5,905 nucleotides of DNA from CAYGAG01 sp964347765 (GTDB lineage: Archaea > Thermoproteota > Bathyarchaeia > Bathyarchaeales > Bathycorpusculaceae). The position numbers and the translations under genes are program-made. Position 1 is the first letter of the stretch. Every line of letters starts with the position of its first letter. Positions 1 through 5,693 of this stretch are shown piece after piece. The stretch covers positions 1 to 5,905 of the forward strand of contig CAYGAG010000096.1 in assembly GCA_964347765.1 (NCBI GenBank), given 5' to 3'. The notes below the pieces were generated by a model. It ran no database searches. It saw only the letters and a program-made list of their open reading frames with translations, and was not told the origin of the DNA.

Positions 1-1706
1 TGACTGACAACGACACCAGTACCATTAGAACCATCACCAAAATCCCACAAGTAGCTGACAATGACGCCGTCAGGATCATAACTAGCAGAAGCATTGAACG
101 TAACAGTCTCGCCAGTGTAGACTGTTTCAGCAGATTCTGTGAAGAGGGCAGTAGGAGCCTGGTTCAGCACTGTCTTAGACGAGAATGTAACATCGGTGGA
201 GCCATCATCATCTGTGATCGTCAAAGTCACTGTGTAGTTGCCATCATCAGCATAAGCATGACTGACAACCACACCAGTACCATTAGAACCATCACCAAAA
301 ATCCACAGGTAACCAACAACAACACCGTCAGGATCATAGCTAGCAGAAGCATTGAAGACAATCGACTCGCTGGTATACACGGTAACCGCAGATTCGGTGA
401 AAGATGCGACAGGAAGCTGGTTCAAAACTGTCTTGATGGCGGTACTGGAGTTTGTGACACCATCATCATCAGTAACAGTCAACACTACGGTGAAGTTGCC
501 ATCATCAACATAGGCGTGGCTGGACACAATTTCCGTAGCATTGGAGCCGTCGCCGAAATCCCAGAAATAACTGATGATCGACCCGTCAGGGTCGTAGCTG
601 AGGCTTGCATTGAACGTGATGGACTCGCCTGTATAGACTGTTTCAGCAGATTCGGTGAATATGGCGATAGGTGCGATGTTCAGGATGGTTTTGGTGGAGC
701 TTGTTGATGTTTTCGCTCCGTCGTCATCCGTCACGGTTAAGGTGACTGTGTAGTTGCCATTATCGACATAAGCATGATCGACTGCTATTTCCGTAGCATT
801 GGAGCCGTCGCCGAAATCCCAGAAATAACTGATGATCGACCCGTCAGAATCATAACTGTTCGATGCATTGAAGGAGATAATCTCGCCGTTGTAGGCAGTT
901 GAGATAGATTCGATGAAAACTGCCACAGGGGGACGGTTCAGAACAGTCTTGGTAGCTGAGGTTGAGGCTGCAGCGCCATCGTCATCGATAATAGTTAATG
1001 TAACAGTGTAATTGCCATCATCAGTGTAGAAATACTCTGCTATCAGTCCGGAGGCGTTTGCTCCATCTCCAAAGCTCCATAAATATGAGACTATGCTTCC
1101 GTCTGGATCATAGCTGTCAGAGGCGTTGAAGTACACGGTTTCGCCGGTCGAAATTGTTGTTGCTGACTCGGTGAAGGAGGCTACAGGGGGACGGTTCAGG
1201 ATCGTCTTGGTTGCCGTCACACTATCATTTGCTGCGTCGTCATCGGTGATCGTCAGAGTCACTGTATAGCTGCCGTTATCAGTGTAGGCATGTTCAGTAG
1301 TAACGCCAGAAGCATTGGAATCGTCACCAAAATCCCAGAAATATGAAACAATAACACCATCCGGATCGTAGCTAGTAGAAGCGTCGAAGTTGATGCTTTC
1401 GCCTGTGTAGACAGTGTTGTTGGACTCGCTGAAGGTTGCCGATGGAGGTTGGTTAAGTACTGTAACATCTGTAGAGGTTGTGTTGGTCAGTCCATCATTA
1501 TCGGTTACAATTAGCACGACTGTGTAAGTTCCGTCACCAGCGTAGGAGTGAGTCGCCACCTCGCCAGTTCCATTGGCTCCATCGCCGAAAACCCAGAAAT
1601 AACTGAGAATAAAGCCGTCTAGGTCGTAGCTCGATGAGGCATTGAAGGTAACGAATTCATCGGTGTAGGGATTTTTTGGGGTGTAGGAGAAGTTGGCTAT
1701 AGGGGG
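1..1706 (-). repeat. Tandem PKD-coding repeat array, seven units at 258-bp period
   Basis: The DDDG-type codons recur at plus-strand positions 1491, 1233, 975, 717, 459 and 201, exactly 258 bp (86 codons) apart, with no indels. Taking the first residue of PP[VI]A[SN]F as the start, the units are 1449-1706, 1191-1448, 933-1190, 675-932, 417-674, 159-416 and a partial unit 1-158. Core motifs in coding order are WVFGDG, WDFGDD, WSFGDG, WDFGDG, WDFGDG, WIFGDG and WDFGDG. The first three units are more diverged than the last four, which suggests recent expansion towards the C-terminal side. The array probably continues past the left edge. Confidence 0.95.
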
Positions 1707-2663
1707 AGTTCCCCAAGTGTGTAGCAGTGCGCAGTCTATTTGCCAACTATCCTGGTAGCTGTCTCCTGTTTCGGCTGTTGCTTTGAATCTGATGGTGAAT
1801 GTAGAAGCCTCGAGATAATCTGAAACGGATATGTTGTTCCACCCGTTAGAAAGGTTGGTGAACAAGGTCTGCCACGCAGATGAATGCCAAACGTCTACCT
1901 GGAGATCTTCTGCCCCAATGATTCCTCCATAAACACATAGTTCTTCATTTGCCCTTGTATGATTCGCATCTATCCATTGCACTTCTAAATCTATCTCGTA
2001 ATTTGGTTGTGAGTAAGTGACATTCAGAACATCAATTTCGTAAACGTAAACAGTTATCCCACCCCCAAGTTTATCGAAACGAATTCGAACACCTTTGATT
2101 ACCTGACTGGTGAATGTAACATTAGTCCAAGCCGATACTGTTGGGTCTCCATCAAAAATATTCGTCCATTCCACGTTATCTGCCGTTATCTCTATTTCTG
2201 TACCATTGGCAATGCTATCATCAAGAAAATACCTAATACTATCCGAGATTGAGATGGTTGGAACCGTCAAGATAAGCCAACCTGAAGTTTTGGCTCCTCC
2301 AGAACCGTCCCAATAAGCACCAGTTCCAGTATCCTCGTCGTAAGCCAGAGGCTCGGTAAGCCAATCATCACTTGGATCAGATGACGATTCTGGGCTAACC
2401 CACCCTTCCGATCTTAAACTGCCTGTATCTTCTTCAGTTAAGGTATCGTACTGAGAATCTATTGCTTTTTCGCTCTCGAAGTTACTATGTGTGCCTTTAT
2501 CTGCACTGGAATCTACGTTAGAGGTATTGTTATCCACATAGTCGTGCTCTTCTTCCGCAGCTTGGACGGATGGGGGGAAAAATCTAGGAAATATCAAGAG
2601 AAAGAATATGAGTGTAAAAATGGTTAAGCAGAGCAGGGAGGGTGATTTTCTTCTTGCAGTCAA
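1..2663 (-). CDS. Large secreted multi-PKD-domain surface protein (5' part; 3' end beyond window)
   Basis: This is an open frame of 887 complete codons that runs off the left edge without a stop. Translation starts at TTG (2661-2663): an in-frame TAG lies seven codons upstream with no ATG or GTG in between, and AAGGAG sits 7 nt before the TTG. Residues 1-35 form a signal peptide: basic n-region TARRK, a long hydrophobic core, and probable cleavage after SVQA. An acidic, Ser-rich stretch (36-116) contains GTHSNF and YDTLTEE, motifs I associate with archaeal surface proteins. Residues ~117-215 and ~222-317 look like two jelly-roll-like beta modules; the second has a possible Cys243-Cys311 pair. 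From residue 320 PKD domains follow every 86 residues, each with a [WxFGD][G/D] core, SYDxDG and YTVxL strands. By family, PKD arrays serve as stalks or binding domains in surface proteins and secreted hydrolases. Whether a catalytic domain or anchor follows cannot be seen. The secreted PKD assignment is firm; the ligand is unknown. Confidence 0.93.
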   Translation of the reverse strand, partial: MTARRKSPSLLCLTIFTLIFFLLIFPRFFPPSVQAAEEEHDYVDNNTSNVDSSADKGTHSNFESEKAIDSQYDTLTEEDTGSLRSEGWVSPESSSDPSDDWLTEPLAYDEDTGTGAYWDGSGGAKTSGWLILTVPTISISDSIRYFLDDSIANGTEIEITADNVEWTNIFDGDPTVSAWTNVTFTSQVIKGVRIRFDKLGGGITVYVYEIDVLNVTYSQPNYEIDLEVQWIDANHTRANEELCVYGGIIGAEDLQVDVWHSSAWQTLFTNLSNGWNNISVSDYLEASTFTIRFKATAETGDSYQDSWQIDCALLHTWGTPPIANFSYTPKNPYTDEFVTFNASSSYDLDGFILSYFWVFGDGANGTGEVATHSYAGDGTYTVVLIVTDNDGLTNTTSTDVTVLNQPPSATFSESNNTVYTGESINFDASTSYDPDGVIVSYFWDFGDDSNASGVTTEHAYTDNGSYTVTLTITDDDAANDSVTATKTILNRPPVASFTESATTISTGETVYFNASDSYDPDGSIVSYLWSFGDGANASGLIAEYFYTDDGNYTVTLTIIDDDGAAASTSATKTVLNRPPVAVFIESISTAYNGEIISFNASNSYDSDGSIISYFWDFGDGSNATEIAVDHAYVDNGNYTVTLTVTDDDGAKTSTSSTKTILNIAPIAIFTESAETVYTGESITFNASLSYDPDGSIISYFWDFGDGSNATEIVSSHAYVDDGNFTVVLTVTDDDGVTNSSTAIKTVLNQLPVASFTESAVTVYTSESIVFNASASYDPDGVVVGYLWIFGDGSNGTGVVVSHAYADDGNYTVTLTITDDDGSTDVTFSSKTVLNQAPTALFTESAETVYTGETVTFNASASYDPDGVIVSYLWDFGDGSNGTGVVVS
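529..847 (-). repeat. Pair of 61-bp identical tracts in PKD units 4 and 5
   Basis: Positions 529-589 and 787-847 are identical over 61 bp, offset by exactly one repeat period. They encode the DGSIISYFWDFGDG region and the residues after it. The flanking bases differ at both ends. Identity that includes all synonymous positions points to recent unit duplication or gene conversion rather than selection on protein sequence alone. Confidence 0.9.
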
Positions 2664-2665
2664 AC

Positions 2666-2878
2666 CTAATCTCCTTCTCCCCTATTTTGAGGATCAAACT
2701 TCAGTTTGGAACTGTATGAGATTGCAGTGAAGGTTCCGATGGTCTCCGCTGTCTTGTTTAGGCTCAGGTCTCTCCCTTCTCTATTGAGCGATAGTGAAAT
2801 CTTTTCATACAGGCTAAAAAGGGTTGTGGAATTGTCTTCTATATGACTATCGATGATAGCATCTGCTGAAATACTCAT
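2666..2878 (-). CDS. Possible 70-residue small protein, function unknown
   Basis: I do not recognise this product. It starts at ATG (2878) and ends with TAG 2 nt before the TTG of the large PKD gene, so the two could be translationally coupled. The predicted protein is soluble and polar, with no signal peptide, membrane segment, cysteine or obvious fold motif. It is rich in Ser, Asp, Glu and Asn, and its middle (about residues 20-50, LFSLYEKISLSLN onward) could form helix. No good Shine-Dalgarno sequence precedes the ATG, but a TATA-like stretch at 2904-2914 would place transcription start within about 10 nt of it, consistent with a leaderless mRNA. It could instead be chance open frame in the leader of the PKD gene, because its composition gives no strong coding signal and its neighbours are all exported proteins. 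Confidence 0.4.
   Translation of the reverse strand: MSISADAIIDSHIEDNSTTLFSLYEKISLSLNREGRDLSLNKTAETIGTFTAISYSSKLKFDPQNRGEGD
2671..2676 (-). promoter_or_regulatory. Shine-Dalgarno for the TTG start of the PKD gene
   Basis: The minus strand reads AAGGAG followed by 7 nt and then TTG at 2663. The site lies inside the last codons of the small open frame 2666-2878, whose TAG stop falls between the Shine-Dalgarno sequence and the TTG. This decides the non-ATG start, because the frame is closed just upstream. Confidence 0.7.
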
Positions 2879-2903
2879 CTCTGTCCATTGCTAATGGGTA
2901 AGG

Positions 2904-2914
2904 AAATAGTTTAA
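2904..2914 (-). promoter_or_regulatory. Weak TATA-like element before the small ORF / PKD gene
   Basis: The minus strand reads TTAAACTATTT. Its centre lies about 30 nt upstream of the ATG at 2878, which fits a short-leader or leaderless archaeal transcript for the small open frame and the PKD gene. The match to an archaeal TATA box is only fair. The remaining bases of the 99-bp gap (2879-2977) show no terminator-like T-run on the coding strand. Confidence 0.35.
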
Positions 2915-2977
2915 GGCGTGCTTCAAGGGAGAGAATATTACGACGTTAGGAACGTAATCAGTCCGTTCCATATTCTA

Positions 2978-4435
2978 TCATCTTTTACGACGCTTGGCAT
3001 GAAGACTTTTTTTTCTTCGTTTTGAGGTTTTGTATTTCCATAGAAGTGTAGCTGTGATAGATGCTCCTGCTGTTAACGCTAGTATGCTTGTCCAAGGAGG
3101 CTGGCCTTCTGAAACGACTGTAACGGTCAGCTGATCTGTGTCAGAGTTGCCTGTAGAGTCTTTGACGATTAGAGTCACATAGTATGTTCCAACTTTGGAG
3201 TAATTGTGTGTGGTTATGACACCCGTGTTCATTGTTCCGTCGCCGAAATTCCATTCGTAGCTTGCGATGTCGCCTGTGGATTGACTTGCGTCGAAATGTA
3301 CGATTGCTCCTAGGTTAACGGTCTGATCTTGACCTGCATTTGCGCGCACGCGTAGTAGGTCGGATATATCGCCGTAGGGTGACGTGGAAGGATATCTGTC
3401 CCTGTTTTCAGCGTCTATTATGTATGGATTGTCCCATATCTGGTCGCTGCCTTGTTGGTTTTGATCTGGGCCTTTCTTCTCATCGATGTCGAGATAGTTG
3501 TGCCAATAGTTGCCGCCTGAAGGGTATCCGTTGTCCCAAAGGCTTGCGGAGTTGTTGTCGAGCCGAACAGGAGTTGGGTTGTTGGCGATGTTGTTGTGGT
3601 AGAAAGCGTTGGAGGGAGAGTTGGCCAGCTCTATGCCCAGCAGTTCATTGGTTGCTATGGTGTTCTTAACGATTAGGTTGTTTGGCGAGCTTGAGAGCCA
3701 CATGCCATGATAATTCTCCACAAGATAGTTGTCAAGTAGGGTGTTGTTGAAGGAGTCGGATGAAATGACTATACCATGCCCTCCCGAGGCACTGTTGGTG
3801 GCACTGTTGTTCACAATTGTGTTGCCGTTTGAGAAGGCCAATGAGATGCCTACAGTGTTCAATGTGAGATTGTTGGCTTCAACTATTACGTCAGATGTAC
3901 TGTAGAGAGAGATGCCGTGCCCGTTGTTCGTAAAGCTGTTTTCCGAGATTTGGTTGTTGTCAGAAGTCGCGAAGACCCCGATTTTGCATTTTGCAATATG
4001 ATTGCGTGTTACGTTGCATCCCTGTCCTGAAATCTTGATGCCTGCGTATGAGGTTCCTGCCTCACGCGACGTGTTCAGAACTTTAAAGCCTGTTAGCACA
4101 ACGTTTCTGCCATCTAGTTCGATAATCGACCTGTTCTGTCTGAGACCATCGACAATCGTGTTCTCTTCGCTTTCTCCGATAAGGGTTATGGATTTGCTTA
4201 CAGCTAGGTGTTCGCGGTAGATTCCGTTGTGGACAAAGACTGAGTCACCTTCAGCTGCAGCATTTATAGCCTCTCCAATCGTATGAAAATCTGCTGCGCC
4301 GTCATCATCTACGGTCCAAAGCATCGACTCTGCCCAGGCGAGGTGTATATCTGAGTGGAGATTTAAGGCAGTTACAAAAAGCAGTATGGTAGACAATGCA
4401 AACATAGTTGCTTTGGGCTTTGAGAGGTTCTTCAC
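2978..4435 (-). CDS. Membrane-anchored NosD-like beta-helix protein with one PKD domain
   Basis: The gene encodes 485 residues from a GTG start. An in-frame TGA lies three codons upstream, and the next Met (residue 11) would lose the basic n-region MKNLSKPK. Residues 1-35 are a signal peptide (cleavage near HLAWA). Residues 40-98 show the pectin-lyase-type opening: TVDDDGAADFHTI, a run ending in GDSVFV, then SITLIGE and NTIVDG. Residues ~105-290 form short parallel beta-helix turns rich in GI, NN, N-x-I and SxxN, as in the NosD/periplasmic copper-binding and pectin-lyase-like superfamily. Residues 299-349 carry the block DNGYPSGGNYW, GSDQIWDNPYIID and DRYP, which often ends such helices in archaeal proteins. 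Residues ~363-441 are a PKD domain (YEWNFGDG at 393-400). A transmembrane segment (~447-466) and a 19-residue basic tail follow, so the protein is held on the membrane facing out. The likely role is binding or processing of surface polysaccharide, by family only; no catalytic residues could be assigned. It has its own promoter region. Confidence 0.93.
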   Translation of the reverse strand: MKNLSKPKATMFALSTILLFVTALNLHSDIHLAWAESMLWTVDDDGAADFHTIGEAINAAAEGDSVFVHNGIYREHLAVSKSITLIGESEENTIVDGLRQNRSIIELDGRNVVLTGFKVLNTSREAGTSYAGIKISGQGCNVTRNHIAKCKIGVFATSDNNQISENSFTNNGHGISLYSTSDVIVEANNLTLNTVGISLAFSNGNTIVNNSATNSASGGHGIVISSDSFNNTLLDNYLVENYHGMWLSSSPNNLIVKNTIATNELLGIELANSPSNAFYHNNIANNPTPVRLDNNSASLWDNGYPSGGNYWHNYLDIDEKKGPDQNQQGSDQIWDNPYIIDAENRDRYPSTSPYGDISDLLRVRANAGQDQTVNLGAIVHFDASQSTGDIASYEWNFGDGTMNTGVITTHNYSKVGTYYVTLIVKDSTGNSDTDQLTVTVVSEGQPPWTSILALTAGASITATLLWKYKTSKRRKKSLHAKRRKR

Positions 4436-4488
4436 TGTTATTCACGTTTGTTGCCACTGTCTATCTTAGTTGAGAAAGGATTGCGGTG

Positions 4489-4503
4489 CTCTAATAGTTT
4501 GTT
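4489..4503 (-). promoter_or_regulatory. Shared 15-bp motif AACAAACTATTAGAG, copy 1
   Basis: The minus strand reads AACAAACTATTAGAG and overlaps one arm of the dyad at 4499-4519. It matches 14 of 15 bases of the sequence upstream of the cohesin/dockerin gene (5666-5680). It may be a second, weaker TATA-like element (53 nt before the GTG) or a common regulator site. Confidence 0.45.
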
Positions 4504-4519
4504 AATCTAGAATTAACAA
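4499..4519. repeat. 8-bp-arm dyad at the predicted transcription start
   Basis: TTGTTAAT, spacer CTAGA, then ATTAACAA forms a perfect inverted repeat with a 5-nt spacer. It begins about where transcription from the TATA element at 4541-4549 should start. Archaeal repressors commonly bind such dyads overlapping the start site, so it is a candidate operator. An AT-rich hairpin of this size would be weak as an RNA structure. No regulator gene is in the window. Confidence 0.55.
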
Positions 4520-4540
4520 TTCTGTAAGGAGAATCCCCAA

Positions 4541-4549
4541 TTTTATATA
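4541..4549 (-). promoter_or_regulatory. Strong TATA-like element upstream of the beta-helix gene
   Basis: The minus strand reads TATATAAAA, the best archaeal TATA-box match in the window. Transcription would begin about 22-27 nt downstream, near 4518-4522, giving a leader of roughly 85 nt before the GTG at 4435. It lies in the 176-bp gap 4436-4611 between the cohesin/dockerin gene and the beta-helix gene, so the latter can be transcribed separately from its upstream neighbour. Confidence 0.6.
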
Positions 4550-4611
4550 GACGTAAATCTTGTGCCAATGGCAAATCCTCTAGAAATATTAGCCCTGAAT
4601 GTGAGTTTGGG

Positions 4612-5631
4612 TCACCAGAATTTGCCGAAGTCTTTTGCAACTGTGGCTATGTCTCTCATATCGACTTTTCTGTCCGGGTAGCCGTATTGTCCTGTTATGT
4701 CCGCTCTGGGATCCCATCTATCGTCGCCAGGAGTTGTACCGAAGGCTTTGGCTGCTATTGCTATGTCTCGCATGTCTACTCTTCGGTCGCCAGATAGGTC
4801 GCTTATGAGGGTGGTTAATATCTGGATTTGAACGGATCCTGCTACGGAATGGTCATAGTTGAAGTGAAGATGCTGAATTGAAGAGCCAATAGACATGCTG
4901 CGGCATATTGAGGAGTCGTCAACTAGGACGGCGAATGTGCCGTTAAGCAGTGCTCTTGGTATGGAAACTGTGCAGGAACCTGCAGTGTATTGTGTACCAG
5001 AAGCGAGGAAATCTATCTTCTCAAGTGGAGAATCGAAGTTGAAGTTTGTTATGGTAGAGTTGCTGAATATTGTTATGTTATAGGGTGTCCCATGCGGGGT
5101 GACGGTGAAGGTGTACAGGTTGAATCCTGCTTCTTCGATTTGTATTGTTCCATCATGTGGTTCGAAAGGCATGGGTTCGTTTGCAGCGTCGTGGATGTAT
5201 GTGCTGCTTAGAAATGAGAAGGCTGAAATGCCCGGTGAGAGAGCTTGAAATGTGATGGAGCAGAGTCTTCCTGATCCACTTACGCTAGCAGCCGACCAGA
5301 TGCCGTGGAAAACCTCTAACGATCCATTTGGGTTGTCTATCTCGAAATCGAAGATTGTCGTGTATCCTGAGAAGATGTTATCAGCAGGAATGAACACGTC
5401 TGTGCAGTTTATGATGTGCGGATTGAAGCTGAGTGCCATTTGCCAATTATTTAAGTTGACAACGTTTGAGATTGTTATGTTCACAGTGAAGATTTGGTGT
5501 GTCGAACTGTAAGCGTATCCTGGACTTGTGGAAAGAACTGCATCATCGACCGATGAGACGTTAGGAGATAGAGCTGTTGTCATCAGAATAGAGAGGATGA
5601 AAAGTGTAACTAGGATGCGCATCTGATTCAT
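4612..5631 (-). CDS. Secreted cohesin-like protein with C-terminal dockerin-type EF-hand pair
   Basis: The gene encodes 339 residues. The ATG at 5631 is chosen because GGGGGAG precedes it by 6 nt and a signal peptide (MNQMRILVTLFILSILMTTA) begins there. The frame stays open to an ATG at 5709, but that would add 26 unlike residues and overlap the previous gene. Residues ~32-165 resemble a cohesin domain: alternating beta strands, FTVNITISNVVNLNNWQMAL, and a Gly-rich SGSGRLCSITF strand. Residues ~168-275 form a second beta-rich module (YTFTVTPHG, FNFDSPLEKIDF, CTVSIPRALLNG) of a type seen in archaeal surface proteins. Each module has two Cys (76/124 and 220/243), possible disulfides. Residues 278-339 are two dockerin-like calcium loops: DLSGDRRVDMRD, and DITG then DRKVDMRD with five residues (QYGYP) inserted. 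By family, dockerins bind cohesins to build extracellular assemblies; having both types in one chain would allow self-assembly, which is inferred. No membrane anchor is present. Confidence 0.9.
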   Translation of the reverse strand: MNQMRILVTLFILSILMTTALSPNVSSVDDAVLSTSPGYAYSSTHQIFTVNITISNVVNLNNWQMALSFNPHIINCTDVFIPADNIFSGYTTIFDFEIDNPNGSLEVFHGIWSAASVSGSGRLCSITFQALSPGISAFSFLSSTYIHDAANEPMPFEPHDGTIQIEEAGFNLYTFTVTPHGTPYNITIFSNSTITNFNFDSPLEKIDFLASGTQYTAGSCTVSIPRALLNGTFAVLVDDSSICRSMSIGSSIQHLHFNYDHSVAGSVQIQILTTLISDLSGDRRVDMRDIAIAAKAFGTTPGDDRWDPRADITGQYGYPDRKVDMRDIATVAKDFGKFW

Positions 5632-5637
5632 TTGTGT

Positions 5638-5646
5638 CTCCCCCTT
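5638..5646 (-). promoter_or_regulatory. Shine-Dalgarno deciding the start of the cohesin/dockerin gene
   Basis: The minus strand reads AAGGGGGAG, with GGAG ending 6 nt before the ATG at 5631. This is the clearest ribosome-binding site in the window. It supports the internal ATG over the one at 5709, which has no such sequence. Confidence 0.75.
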
Positions 5647-5665
5647 AGAACTAGATGTTCTCATA

Positions 5666-5680
5666 CTCTTATAGTTTGTT
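5666..5680 (-). promoter_or_regulatory. TATA-like element and shared 15-bp motif, copy 2
   Basis: The minus strand reads AACAAACTATAAGAG and contains AAACTATAAG as a fair archaeal TATA box. Start of transcription would fall near 5647, leaving a leader of about 16 nt that just includes the Shine-Dalgarno sequence at 5638-5646. It lies in the 62-bp gap after the upstream gene's stop, so the gene may have its own promoter as well as read-through. Confidence 0.5.
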
Positions 5681-5693
5681 CCTTCTTGACAGA

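Noticed and set aside
258..707. Plus-strand open frame of 149 codons
   Set aside because: It is the antisense shadow of PKD units 4-6; its internal near-repeat simply mirrors the 258-bp period, and it has no Shine-Dalgarno or recognisable domain.
1259..1468. Minus-strand open frame of 69 codons with hydrophobic stretches
   Set aside because: It lies wholly inside the PKD gene in another frame of the same strand, and the PKD frame has clear domain matches through this stretch.
1..1706. Regular spacing suggestive of a CRISPR array or minisatellite
   Set aside because: The 258-bp units are diverged, fully coding and match PKD domains; there are no short identical repeats with unique spacers.
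2879..2977. Possible terminator after the beta-helix gene
   Set aside because: There is no stable hairpin or coding-strand T-run following the TGA at 2978, so termination cannot be claimed.
3340..3669. Plus-strand Cys-rich open frame of 109 codons
   Set aside because: It is antisense to the beta-helix gene. The Cys-rich, low-plausibility protein comes from reading Asn/Thr-rich codons on the opposite strand.
4563..4573. Short palindrome TGCCA-A-TGGCA upstream of the TATA element
   Set aside because: The arms are only 5 bp and the next outward pair is mismatched; an inverted repeat this short is expected by chance at this length of sequence.
4895..5512. Three overlapping plus-strand open frames
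   Set aside because: All are antisense to the cohesin/dockerin gene, short, and without ribosome-binding sites or domain-like sequence.
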